A DNA stretch of 64,000 bases. Origin: Welwitschia mirabilis. Its lineage: Eukaryota > Gnetophyta > Gnetopsida > Welwitschiales. Below, piece after piece: positions 35,480-46,728 of this stretch; within the stretch, counting starts at the first letter, position 1, and every line of letters begins with the position of its first letter. A program made the translations under genes and the position numbers. The notes under the pieces were generated by a model that saw only the letters and a program-made list of their open reading frames with translations, did not search any database and was not told the DNA's origin. The stretch spans positions 263,573,207-263,637,206 of the forward strand of contig JBOZIK010000001.1 in NCBI GenBank assembly GCA_051453625.1. Direction: 5' to 3'.

Positions 35480-36370
35480 TTCATAAATTTGAATATGAAA
35501 CTAATAGAAAATTTGAATATTTGGATGAGTTTCTATAAATTACATGAGACTACCAATCATGAAATGATAAATATAATCATCAACTAAATCACCATCCATA
35601 TCTTTATTTGATTTTTCATTTGCCTAAAGGGGTAGAAATTGATTTGCATTCATCCATGTGAAGTCTATGTAACTTATCTGAAGCATAATTGAATTGATTC
35701 AAAGAAATATCTTTGAATGATTCCTTAATTTTTATGCCCTAATAATACAACATCTATCCCAAATTAGTCATCTCAAATTATTTTATCATATCTTTTCTAA
35801 CATTTCTATGAATCTATCATTATTGGTAGCAAATATAATGTCATCCACATAAATTAGAATGAAAACCCTTTTATCATTTACCTTATTTATGTAAAGAATA
35901 TTATCTATAAAGCACCTCACATATCCTTACTTCTTTAGGTATTTATTTAACTTAGAAAACCATGCTTGTGATACCTATTTTAAATCATACATAGCCTTTG
36001 TTAAGTAAATAAACATGATTTTATTTACCTAATATAACAAATTCTTTAGACTATAAGATGTACACTTCTCATTAAGATGACCATTAAAGAAAGATAAATT
36101 TACATCGATTGGTATAAGTATCTCACCATAGTTGGTTCCTACTTGTTACACATAGCCTTTTACTATAAGTTTAGCCTTTTAGTTATTAATAGTATTATTT
36201 AAATTATACTTTGTCTTGTAAATTCATTTTATACTAATAATATGTTTACCTTTAAGATACGAAACTAGTATTCAAATTTAATTCTTCTTAATCTAATTTA
36301 TCTTCTTCATTATTTCCTTCACCCAATGTATGAAATCCTTAGCTTTCTTATAACTAAGGGGATCTAAATT
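35480..36370 (-). pseudogene. Copia reverse transcriptase remnant (host element)
   Basis: The minus strand shows SYKKAKDFIHWVKEIMKKIN near 36.35 kb (RT N-terminal block), an intact catalytic box LIYVDDIIFATNN at 35831-35860, and MIGSLM-stop-F then THPNIQI near 35.55 kb (the GSLMYL-T-x-RPDI block, decayed). Stops and frame changes occur between them. RT would copy element RNA into cDNA; the YVDD Asp pair is still present. Confidence 0.88.
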
Positions 36371-37000
36371 TATAACTTTGGAATTTAAGAAATGTTTTTC
36401 TCTCTCAACATTTATCCTTTATTTTTCTTCAGTTAATGCTAAATGAGCTAAATTTGTGAATGAAATTCTTATGCATCATAATATCTTTATAGCCTTTTAT
36501 ATTATTATTTGATTAAATAGTCATATCATCTATATTGTCAAGTAAATCAGATACATTTTTTGTAAGGGGTGCAACATCATTTTAAGGCTCATGAGAGGTG
36601 ATAAGATCCTTATTGTCCTTAACATAAGAAGTCCCTTTAGGGAGTAACATTTAGGAATGTTTTACATCTTTCTCAATAAATAACATTAATAGTCTTGTTT
36701 ACCTTATTAGTTTAGAAATTATAACATCTAAGGGCTTTACTATTAGGAGAATAATCCACAAAAGTGGATTCAACTAATTTATCATTTAACTTATCTTGAT
36801 CTAGCTTTATAATCTTCACAAACATTTAGTTCCAAAAATATTTAAATAAGATCAATTCAATTTATAATAGATCGCATTTTAAAAGGTATTAAATACTTTC
36901 AACATGTTATGTTATCCTATATTATGTATAGTTTATTATATACAACTTTACTTCAAAACCTTTTATCCAAACTTGCTTCTAATATCATTGATCTAGTAAT
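36370..37000 (-). pseudogene. Integrase-RT linker of the host copia element
   Basis: Low-information stretch between the integrase core and the RT N-terminus; traces such as KTYIIN can be read but no diagnostic block survives. Confidence 0.4.
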
Positions 37001-37890
37001 ATTTATCAATGTTCTATTCTTTCCTTTTTATTACTCTATTTTTTTGGGGGGTGTAATTGGTAGTAAACTAATGCATAATTTTACATTTTCTTAGATGGTC
37101 AAAAAAATCTTATAAAATATACTCATCCCTCGTATTAGTTTGTAAGGTCTTAATTATGTATCATATTTGCCTTTTTTTCATCTTTTAGTATATCTGAAAC
37201 TATGTTAAAGCTTATAATCTATAAAAAATATAAAAAAATATCAAATGATCATTAATGAAGGTAATAAAATAATTATTGTTATTAAAACTTTATATTCTCA
37301 TAGGAATATTAATATTATAATGCACCAAGAAAAGTAGCTGAGTAGGTTTTTTATTACTGGTTGGAAATTAAAATCTAACTTGCTTTCCTTCTATGAAACT
37401 TTGACATAAGGAAGTTTCACAAAGTTAAAATGAAGGTATAACTTTTACAAACTACTTCTTCATCCTTTAATGCATATAATTACTTGAAATATGTCCAAAT
37501 ATGTGATGTTAAATCTATAATTTTTCATCATTAGAAATCAATTCCTTTTAGAATTCAATCTTATACATATTGTTAGATGATCTGTATACTTCTAAAACAT
37601 TATCCTACCTTTTAAAAATGAATTTAAAATTTTTAAATAACACCTCATAATTATTTTATTTCAATTAATCTAAACTAATCAACTTGTAATGGAAATTTGA
37701 AATAAAGTATAGATCATTAATTAAAAATTTATTACCACTTTTATCCTTGAGTTCATTTGTCCCATGGCATTTGATGTACCCCACTTATCCTCCATTGAAT
37801 GTAGTAGTGTTTAAACATACTTATAAAATCTCTTAAATAGTTTTTTTAATTATTCATATGAGGTAAACAACCATTATCAAAAAACCAATT
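37000..37890 (-). pseudogene. Copia integrase and protease junction (host element)
   Basis: At 37855-37887 the minus strand reads WFFDNGCLPHM, the W-x-x-DSGC-x-x-HM junction block of copia polyproteins. Lower down come FISNFHYKLISLD, NVLEVYRSSNNMYKIEF, the zinc-binding traces HHIFGH and ETSLCQSFIEGKQVRF, then FPTSN, LLFLVHYNIN and YFITFINDH, the start of the integrase core. The upstream protease and knuckle lie beyond a 10-kb insertion. Confidence 0.85.
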
Positions 37891-37968
37891 CATCTTTTTA
37901 GAGAAAATCATTGAAAAATTTAATGTAGTTATTATTACACAACCAAACAAATATGCATTTGTATTGGA

Positions 37969-39351
37969 TGCACGGATCTTTGAACTTAAAGAGGAGGGGT
38001 TAAAGGGTCTACAAAATAAAAAATGCTACTAAAAATAAATTAAAATTTACATAAAAAATACTTTACTAGATTAAAGTGATTCCCTAGCCTAAATACATCC
38101 ACACACAGAGGGTAGCTTTCTCTCATAACTCTAGATATCCTTAACCTATAAAATAGTGGTTTTGAAGCACCACAAATCTTAAATCTAACTAATATGCTTG
38201 TAGTAAGATGTCACTCTATTCCTATCAATAATTTAGAATAAACCAAAATAAAAATGTACTTACAAGTGCTTACAAAAGCACACCCATTTAATAATTGCCT
38301 TATAATTTGAAAACCCTAGCAAGGTATTCTAAGAATGAAAGTAAGAAATGGAATACAATTTGTGTATTTAAAAAAATGATAGTCCTTACAATTTAAGTAC
38401 TAATAAATGATGATAACAAAATAACTAATAATCCTAAAAAGATGTCACTTTGATGAAATGATTAAGTTATCCCTTGTTGTTATTACTCATAAGTGTCCTA
38501 AATCAATGTAATAAAGATATTATAAGATCTAATAATTTAGTAATATATTTAACATATAATCCTTTTTAAAAAGATAAATAAATAGTACGAATTACCTATG
38601 CAAGCAACTTGTTTCCTTCTCTCTTTATATCCTTTATACTTTTGATGCCTTTCTTGCCTTTACCCTAGAGAGATAACCATTTGCACATTTAAACATTATG
38701 CAATAGATAAAAATGGCTAAGTATTGATCAACCCAACTATTATTTTTATTAAATTTTCAAGATAAACATCTTTGAAATAGTATATGTCTCTGTCAGGTAG
38801 ATTCCTTTACCTTGAAAGACATCTTTGGTTAAACTGTCTAGATTTCAATCGAACTTGAAATAATGTATCTATGACTCTTAGTGATCATAAATCCAAGGTG
38901 TAAAGCTTACATTATTCCCTAAAACATAGATAAATTATCAAAATATAATTATATCTATTACCTCTTCTAGTTCAATATAAATATCTCCAAGTCTATAAAT
39001 GTCTTTCATCAAATGAAGCAGTATAGATGTCTTTAATTTAATAGACGTCTTTTAGCTATCTTAGCATCTTGATTTAGTATAGACATCTTTGTCATTGTAG
39101 ATGTCTCTACCTATTGATAAATCTAGTTCAGTGTAGATATCCTTAATATTATAAACACATATTTAGACATCTTTACTCAATTATATCTATTATTCTTGAA
39201 TTCTAAGCTAAATATTTGAGTGCTTTGAACTTTAAGGTTTTGATTAGAAGGATCCTTTTTGAAATTTTAGTGTTCTCCAAATTTACCTATCTATACATTA
39301 AACACTTTACATTTGATAAATGGAATCACAAAAACTAGAATTTTACCAACA
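37969..39351 (-). repeat. 3' LTR of the SIRE-like element
   Basis: It starts TGTTGGTAAAATTC on the minus strand at 39351 and ends GATCCGTGCA at 37969. It is homologous to 46729-48069 throughout, except for about 95 bases near the TG end missing from the 5' copy. It contains an array of AGATGTCT/AGACATCT octamers at 38764-39172, with one intact AGACGTCT at 39043. Confidence 0.88.
38764..39172. promoter_or_regulatory. AGACGTCT-derived octamer array, 3' LTR
   Basis: Octamers AGACATCT at 38817, 39081 and 39164, AGATGTCT at 39024 and 39099, and the palindrome AGACGTCT at 39043, with further one-off variants (AAACATCT, AGATATCC). ACGT-core palindromes of this type (GACGTC) are known bZIP binding sites, so a promoter/enhancer role in U3 is plausible but inferred. 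Positions are to within a base or two. Confidence 0.7.
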
Positions 39352-39365
39352 ATATTCCTATTTTT
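39352..39365 (-). promoter_or_regulatory. Polypurine tract of the SIRE-like element
   Basis: AAAAATAGGAATAT on the minus strand directly abuts the 3' LTR start TGTTGG. GACATCATT just upstream matches the usual copia 3' end. Confidence 0.6.
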
Positions 39366-39879
39366 AATGATGTCCAAAACTTGACAAATCTCATTAGAAT
39401 AATCATATTTTATAAATTATCTAGATATAACTTAATCCAAGAGACAACATCATTTATTGCATGATATAAATTTTAATAGTTAAAAAATATTTATTAACCA
39501 CATGTAATCATTTACATAATAATAATTAAGAGGTAGTGTAAATTACCACATACATGTCAAAGTATAAAGTATATTGCATATAAGAAAAAAGTAATAATAG
39601 ATAATAGAAGATCATGAAATGTGTGCCAATAATAGATAGTGATCATCAACATTGATGTCATTCATAGGAAGTCTAATTCATCTATCTTTATTTTACATCC
39701 TCTAAACTCATACAGGATGTCCAATGATGTTGAATCTAATTTATCTATCTTTTCTCCCTTTTTAGATAACACAAAAAGAGCTAATTAATAGAACCTAAAT
39801 CACTAGTATACCAATTACCATCTCATACATCATTACTATCATCATCACTATCCTTGGTAGTAGAGGTCCAAATTATGTA

Positions 39880-40560
39880 TGAAGAGGAAGAGGTTAATGA
39901 AGGTGTATGCCACTTCCTAGATGGTCACTGTGATGACTTAAATTGATTCTAAAAGAGTTGTCTTCTTATACATGAGTAAACTTGAGTGGTAATGGAAGTG
40001 TCAAAGAAGCTAATAGTAGCTATCTCAATAAAACCATAAGCTAAGTGTGGAGTAATGTTGATAGGTGGAGTGATGCTAAGAGGTGTAACATGAATAGGAA
40101 CTGTGAGAGATAGTGATGAATATGGAAGGTGAGGTGAATATGAGGACTAAGATGGAGATGTAGGCTATGTAAGATGATAAATGAATAATTTTTAATAAGG
40201 ATAACAAAATATTAAAGGCTAGGCATCAAATCTCTTAGAGTCCACTTGTTGCTTCCCCTATGGCTATTTTAAAGGCTAGTTCTCCCCTTGTGCTTATGCC
40301 TCCTCTACTGTGAACTTTAATAAATCAGAATCTACTACATGACTTGATTTGTATCTTGTAGTAGGAGGTGATGAAGATGCCTCTTCCTTTAATTTCTTCT
40401 TTGAATTATACCAAGGGCAAGTCCCCATGGATTCCCAAGTACTTATGGGAGCCTCTTCTTCATTGGTAGCAGAACAATGCTTTGTGAATCCAAGAGAAAA
40501 TATTTCCTATCATCTTAGCAATAGCCTTAAGATCCTTTTTTTTTTTTTTTTTTACTAATG
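39880..40560 (-). pseudogene. Ser/Pro/Thr-rich tail of the env-position frame
   Basis: Minus-strand phrases such as EEASSSPPTTRYKSSHVVD and SPHLPYSSLSLTVPIHVTP, PLSITPPINITPHL show a Ser/Thr/Pro-rich composition unlike the surrounding AT-driven translation. It follows the domain at 40.6-41.45 kb. I infer it is the C-terminal part of the same protein; frame continuity is broken. Confidence 0.45.
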
Positions 40561-40599
40561 ATGAATTGTGAGTAGTTGTAAAGTAAGAGTTTTAAAACT

Positions 40600-41450
40600 A
40601 TTCCTTAGAAGATCTCCTACTTATGTCTTTACCTTTTGGTACTAGTACTTATCATTTTTCACTAATTCTAAAAGTGACTTTCTAGGATGAATGAGATTAA
40701 CTTGTAACACTAAGATGCTGATATTTCTAATAATTATGCTAATTAAATAGGGGTAACCAATATTTAGCCCTTATGAAAAAGTGTAATGACATTCATACAT
40801 AAAATGAATCAAGATCAATCTTCATTCCCATGAGAAGAAAATAGACCATAAAAGTTTGTACTATATTGTAATATCTATAGATACTTCCCTAAATAAGTAT
40901 GTTATAAAAGACTATTAAACTCAAAACAGATGCATTTGATACCATATCTTGGCATTTTACATTCCCATAAAAATTCATTCTTGAATGCCTAAAAACCACA
41001 TTGCTTAATGAATGTTGTGAAATGTTAATAAACTAGCATGTGAAAATATCTTTCAAATAATACATATATAATTTTGAAAGCTCTAAATCATCTATACCAA
41101 GCATGAAATTTACAAACCTAGGTGTAAGAAAAAGATAAGTACCGCATCCTTGAGTTTAAAAAGTCTCGGTGCTATCATCTATCTCATGGATATTGGCACA
41201 GAATTCCCTGATTGGATTACATGTCCCAACCAAGACATGAGAAATTAAAAAAAATCAAATATTTCCTATGCTTTTTTAATCCAAGAGTCTATTATGAAAT
41301 AATGAAGTTTTGGTCCAAGTTTTAAAATGTTTTGTAATTAACCTATGATAGCATTCTAATTCATACCATTATCTATGAATATTTGTAATAAGTTCCTTAT
41401 CCTTTAAGGTATTAGATGGCTTTCTCTTTACCATTTTTGAAGAAATAAAA
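40600..41450 (-). pseudogene. Env-position ORF, plant transposon-protein-like
   Basis: The minus strand reads NPIREFCANIHEIDDSTETF, then FLTPRFVNFMLGIDD, FRHSRMNFYGN, LSLIVFYNILI and VYFLLMGMKIDLDSFY, with few stops and long frame continuity. This follows the pattern of the plant retroelement domain known as putative plant transposon protein (V-R-E-F-Y-A-N-L, then F-(S/T)-P-x-x-I-N-x-x-L-G, then a lengthy helical part with LL-x-x-I-x-x-G-x-x-I-D). In Sireviruses it lies after RNase H, where env-like genes sit. The protein's function is unknown. No signal peptide or membrane segment is evident. Confidence 0.6.
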
Positions 41451-41720
41451 TTATAACAAGAAAATTCAAAATAATTAGTTAAAAACCCAAAAAAAAAAAT
41501 CTATTATGTTTTTTGTGAAGACTTTTTGCCAAATCCACGATGTCTATGCTAAGAGATCTAAGAAAAATTAGGCTGAAAAGACTTTAAAAGGGATAGCTAT
41601 TGAGTGAAGGATTAAAAAAGATAAATAGTGGCCTATTTCTTAAATAAAAAGGGTTAAAAACATTATTTTGGAATACATTTTAATTTATAATATAGTTTTA
41701 AAATATTTTTATCACTTTAA

Positions 41721-41970
41721 AGACATCTAAAATAATGAAAGTAGATGTCCATATTGGCAAAAGAAATCTTCTAATAATAAACTTTATGAGTTACCTGCAT
41801 ACTATAAAGATTTCTACATTTATGTCTACATATCCAAAGATGTCTATTTCAAAAAATTAAAGGAAACATACATGATCTTCAAATATGTCTAATATATAAA
41901 GACATCTACTAATTAGATATCTACAACCTGAAGATGTCTCTATAATAGATGTCCTTCATTGAAAGACATT
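41721..41970. promoter_or_regulatory. Internal AGATGTCT/AGACATCT octamer array
   Basis: AGACATCT at 41721 and 41900, AGATGTCT at 41838 and 41932, plus AGATGTCC at 41743 and 41947 and AGATATCT at 41915. These are the same octamers as in the LTRs, placed between the end of RNase H (about 42.17 kb) and the env-position frame (about 41.45 kb), that is upstream of that frame in element sense. Confidence 0.6.
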
Positions 41971-42169
41971 TTCTTAAAAAAATGAGAAACTTTGAAATTT
42001 TCTACAACTAACATCATCATTACACTATCATATCTAAAATATAAAGAAACATGCACATAATTTGATATTTTATGATCTAGCTATTATCTCAACTCATAGA
42101 ATATAATAATATGGAGTTAAGATTTTATGAGAGATTATCTAATGAATTACCTAATTGGGAAAGGTCCAA

Positions 42170-43505
42170 TCCCTAAGTTTCTATACAATTTAACAAACCT
42201 CTTATCACTTAGTAGTTTAGTGAAAATACCAATGAGTTAATCATCATATTAATGTATTCTAGTATGATATGCATGTTTTATATAAGCTCTCTAAGAAAAT
42301 GATGTTTGATCTTGATATGCTTGATTCTTGAATGCTAAATTGGATTATTTGAGATGTTGATAGTAGTTTTATTATTGTAAAAGATGGGAATGCTTCCCAT
42401 AGATAGTCTAAAATTTTTTAAGTTTTTCTTCATCCAAATTAACTGAGCACCACAAATTCCATTAGTGATAAATTTAGTCTTAGTAGTTAAAAGTGTATTT
42501 TTTCTTTTTGGTACTCTAATATATCAAACATTACCTAAGTATGAAATAATTTCTACTAGTTGTTCTTCTATCATCCTTGTATCCTTCCTAATATGCATCA
42601 CCATACTTACTAAGACTAAGATAGAAGTTCTTTAAATACCAAAGGCCCTAATTAGTAGTATCTTTTAGATAGTGAAAAATTCTTTTACCTACCATAAGAT
42701 GTGATTATCTAGGATCAGTTTGATAATAAACTAAATTCCTACACTTAAAATGATATTAGATCTATAGTAGTAAGATATAATAGACTATCAATCATACCTC
42801 TATACAATTTTTGGTTAATCTTTTTATCATGCTCATACTTATCTAGTTTTGTACTTTGATTCATTGGGATCTATTTAGCCTTATAATCCTATAAGCCATA
42901 TTTGACCAGAAATATTTTAACATATTTAGTGTAAAAAATAAATGTGGTTTGTTTATGTTGCAATACTTGAAGGCCTATGAAGTTGTTAATGTCTTACATA
43001 AGACTTATTTCAAACTCATCCTACATAATCCTAGCAAACTTATTACATAATAATTTCTTAGTAACACAAAAAATAGTATAATCCCCATAGGTTTCTACAA
43101 TAGTAAAATCCTTATCATCTTTTTATAAACATTGTAACATTAGATATACCTCTTTTAAATTTGTTTTCTATTAGATGTCCTAAGAGTTTTTTGTACTAGG
43201 CTTTGGATACCTACTTAATATCATAAAGAGAGTTTTTCAATTTGTACACATAGTCTATTTTATGAGAATTAGTAAACTCTTTAGGTTGTTTAACATATAC
43301 TTTCTTTTGAAGTACTCTACTTAAAAATACAATTTTAACATTCATCTAGTAGAGTGTAAATCCTTTAATACATGAAAAAAATAAAATAATTTTTATAGAC
43401 TCTATACAAGCTATTGATGAAAAGTTTTCTTTAAAGATTATGCCTTCTTTTTGGTTATATCATTTAGCTACCAACCTTGCTTTATTTTTAATCAGATTAC
43501 TATTT
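42170..43505 (-). pseudogene. Copia RT and RNase H of the SIRE-like element
   Basis: Minus-strand RT blocks in order: KNKARLVAK-stop-YNQKEGI, KVYVKQPKEF, YKLKNSLYDIK, then the catalytic box as YGDYTIF near 43.08 kb (normally YVDD: Val to Gly, second Asp to Tyr), FIGLQVLQ, QKLYRGMIDSLLYLTT. RNase H follows: RKNTLLTTKTKFI, ICGAQLIWMKK and IQHSRIKHIKIKHHFLRE near 42.3 kb. The IQHSRTKHI-x-I-(R/K)HHF block and the C-A-Q-x-x-W-M block mark the SIRE/related branch. Stops are mainly at expected Trp or Gln codons; at least two frame changes occur. Confidence 0.9.
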
Positions 43506-43899
43506 TCATTTGTTTCATTTCTAAAGATGCATTTTGTGACAATAATAGATCTATTTAATGTCCTTAGAGTGAGTTTGGAAACATTGCACCTTTAAAACTA
43601 ATTAAGTTTCCCTTGCATTACTAGCATCCACTATTTATTACTTTTTACTTCATTAAAAGTTTTGAACTCTACTGTGAGATATGTGATATAAATTCATAGA
43701 ATTCCTTAGTATGGCTTTGATTTTGAATACCATCATATGGAATATCTATGATTTTTCTTATATAAGGGCTTCTCTATAGTTTGATAATGTTTAAAAAATT
43801 TTCCTTATCTATTTCTTCTTCTTTTTCCTTCTCACTATCTAAATATGCTTCAGGATTAGTACATGATTGTTCGAGCTATATAGAAATATAGTCATCTTG

Positions 43900-44450
43900 A
43901 ACTCTATTGGAAATGTAGCATGCAATGTTAATGTATTATATCTAGAAATGATATGGAACATATTTATTATGCATCATCATTCTTGTTATTTGATTTAATA
44001 GCCTATTCTTTATTTTAGCAACTCCATTTTATTGTATGATTCCTAGTGCACAGAATTGATGAAGAATTTCAAACTATTCATAAAAATTTCTATACCTTTG
44101 ATTTTTAAATTTTATGCCATTATCACTTCTTATTATCTTAATCTTGTATCTCTTTTGATTCTACAACATAATACACAACTTAAAGAAAATATTAAATGCC
44201 TCATCATTATGTTCAAGAAAGGATAATCATGTAAAATGAGAGAAATTATCAACAACAATTAGATAATATCTTTTCTTACCAATATTTTGTAAGAGATGGA
44301 GATCAATAATATTAAGATGTAAAAGCTCTAAAGGATGTTTAGTTATAATAGTATTTTTCTTATCAAACATCATCCTTATTTGTTTTCCTTTCTAGCATGC
44401 CTCATAAACCTGATCATCAAAACTTTACAACTTAGGAAGTTCTCTTGTCA
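43900..44450 (-). pseudogene. Integrase core of the SIRE-like element
   Basis: The minus strand reads YEAC-stop-KGKQIR (second half of the HHCC finger), LELLHLNIIDL, YLIVVDNFSHFT-stop-LSFL, HNDEAFNIFFKL, then IKIIRSDNGIKFKN with the second catalytic Asp, and FCALGIIQ-stop-NGV containing the region of the catalytic Glu. The order and spacing match a copia integrase. Stops replace Trp or Gln. Confidence 0.88.
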
Positions 44451-44686
44451 TATCTTTTAAAGATAACTTTTTAAGCAAGTATTTATTTATATGTTCAAGC
44501 TTCCTATGCCATAGCTTTGTTTCATCTATATTACTTAACGGACACTTAGTTCCCTTTCTAGAGATATATTATGTGATATAGATATTAGATTTTTTAAATT
44601 TTAGTGAACAAGGCTTTGTTTGAGTTATATTATTTAATAACATAATCATAATTAATAAATATAACAAAAAAGTTTGCATTGCATAA

Positions 44687-44930
44687 CTAACTAACACTCA
44701 GAAGATTATGTTTCCATCCTTCTACAAATGATAAAATTTTCACCTCAAGTAGATTACCTCCTCCAATGATTCTTATACCTCTTATAGGTGCCTCTGTATT
44801 ATCATCAAAGGTGATCCCTCTTTTGCCTTGCTCTACCAAGGTGATGAATCTGGATTTATCTCCAATCATGTGCCTTGAATGCTCACCATTAATATACCAT
44901 GCATGTTTCTTAACTTTTAATAGTGCAATC
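44687..44930 (-). pseudogene. Protease/pre-integrase junction of the SIRE-like element
   Basis: An open minus-strand stretch reads HAWYINGEHSRHMIGDKSRF, then GITFDDNTEAPIRGI, and ends WKHNLLSVS. The family block is W-Y-x-D-S-G-C-S-R-H-M-T-G-D; here Asp-Ser-Gly-Cys has become Asn-Gly-Glu-His, so the protease active-site Asp is lost. The L-K-H-N-L-L-S-(I/V)-S end is preserved. Confidence 0.88.
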
Positions 44931-45499
44931 TAAGCTAAAAGAACTAATCTTGATTATGGAATCCATATATTCATTGGTTTAACCTATAGAAGACATTCTA
45001 TCATACTTCTTAGCATTTTAGCATTGATAGTGTAATATTTGGTGTTGAATTTTACTAGACAATTAAATTGATAATGATCTTATTTATAGCAATAATAATA
45101 GATAATATTATTGATATAAATTATATGTTCATACCTTAGCTTGTAGTTTCATTTGTTAAACAAGGAAGCTAAACTACTAATAGTGACCTAAATAACTCTT
45201 ATCATTTGGACTTCTACATTATTTAAGCATGATGTTTAAGGTATACTTTCCTTGGGTAAATGTCTCACTAAATATTTTAAATCAATAAGTTCCTATCTAA
45301 TATGATTTAATTCATACTTTATTTTACTAATCTGAGCTTTAGGAGATGAGTTTTTAGATGAAAACTTATTACAAGAACCTCATTATTATTCATATTCTAA
45401 TTCATGAGAATGAAGTATTTTTTTTTCATTTTAGCACATAAATTTGACAACTTAATAAACTCTTCAAAAATTAAATCATACTTATCTTGAATTTCCATA

Positions 45500-46700
45500 C
45501 ATGTCTCACCTTCACTATCTGATTCAAATTCTTCTTTTCTTTCTTCTATTTCTTTTGGATATGTATAATGGCCATGTAAGATGGACGAGCTGTTCCATAA
45601 TCAAATGTTTCTACTTTAGTTGCATCCTCATCATCATTCAATCTTGTAAAGAAATATCTCTTCTTCATTGATTTTTTTTTTCTTTTATGTCTTTTCCTAT
45701 AATCTATTAGAAATAAAACATCTAAGGCCATGTAGCCTCACCCTCACAAACCTAATATGCTAATTTATAAATATCTAACTTGCAATAAAGTTAAAAACTA
45801 CTAGAAGTTTATCCTTAGACTTACCACTAGCTTGAAATCCAAATTGTTTTAGATAGTCCTCCTCCTTATTGTCCTAACATAAAAGAAATCTTTTAACTCA
45901 TTATGTGATGAGTCTAAGTTATCTTTTCACATCATTCTTAGAGTGATGTCCATCTAATTCTTCTTTTGTTTTCTCTTTTGAAGGTTTTCTTGTATTTTCA
46001 CTAGCTTTAAAAGTAATACTCTTATCTTTTAGATCACCATCTTGAATAAGATTTATCTTGTAAGTTGTTAGAGCACTTTGTAATTTAATCTTCATTGAGT
46101 TAAAGTATCTTAATTCTTCCATGGCTATTGTTTTAGCCTATATTCTAAAGTTAAGGATTTAATAACCTTTTGGATTACTTTAGCCTCTAGAATTTTTTCA
46201 TCATTCCACATATATAATTCACTATGTTAGAGACTCTTGTGAAGTATTCATGTATTCTTTCTTCATTGTTCATCTTTAAATTTTCAAACTAATTGATTCA
46301 AATATGGATTTTGATTGCTTGATGATAGAGATTAATTCATATGTTTCAATAGGAACATTTCATATTTCTTGTGTAGTTTTGCACCTAGTTATTTTTTTGA
46401 ATTCCTTCATTATAAGGGTTCAGTAAAAAGCATTTTTCTTTTGAGTCATACATGAAAGTTACCTTTTCTTTTTCTTCCTAGTCCCTTTTAGGTTTGATTT
46501 GTGTAATGAAGTTTCCTAAAGAATCTATTATGATTTCAACAAATTTTAAATATCTATCTTTAATTTTTTGTTCAAATTAAAACTCATAAGACTATAATTA
46601 TACCTGTGTACCCATATTTCAGTAGGCATAGTTAGCCCCATTAAAGAGTGAAGGTCTGATGGATGGTACTCCTTCCATAGTTTACTTAAGAAGATTACTT
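45500..46700 (-). pseudogene. Gag of the SIRE-like element
   Basis: Minus-strand traces in order: EKEKVTFMYDSKEKCFLLNP near 46.45 kb, NNEERIHEYFTRVSNIVNYI near 46.25 kb, ILEAKVIQKVIKSLTLEY near 46.17 kb, an open stretch MEELRYFNSMKIKLQ (46122-45919), and an acidic tail RLNDDEDATKVETFDYG with SYMAII near 45.6 kb. This follows the UBN2-type copia gag with the acidic, MAF-containing C-terminus of SIRE gags. The zinc knuckle is not readable. Multiple stops. Confidence 0.75.
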
Positions 46701-46715
46701 CTTTTGTAAGTACCT

Positions 46716-46727
46716 GCTCTGATATCA
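46716..46727 (-). promoter_or_regulatory. tRNA-iMet primer-binding site (SIRE-like)
   Basis: TGATATCAGAGC on the minus strand matches 11 of 12 bases of TGGTATCAGAGC; the one change is G to A. It lies right after the 5' LTR. Confidence 0.85.
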
Positions 46728-46728
46728 C

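Noticed and set aside
40349-40558. 69-codon plus-strand open frame
   Set aside because: It is antisense to the Ser/Thr/Pro-rich env-position tail of the SIRE-like element and ends in a poly-T run.
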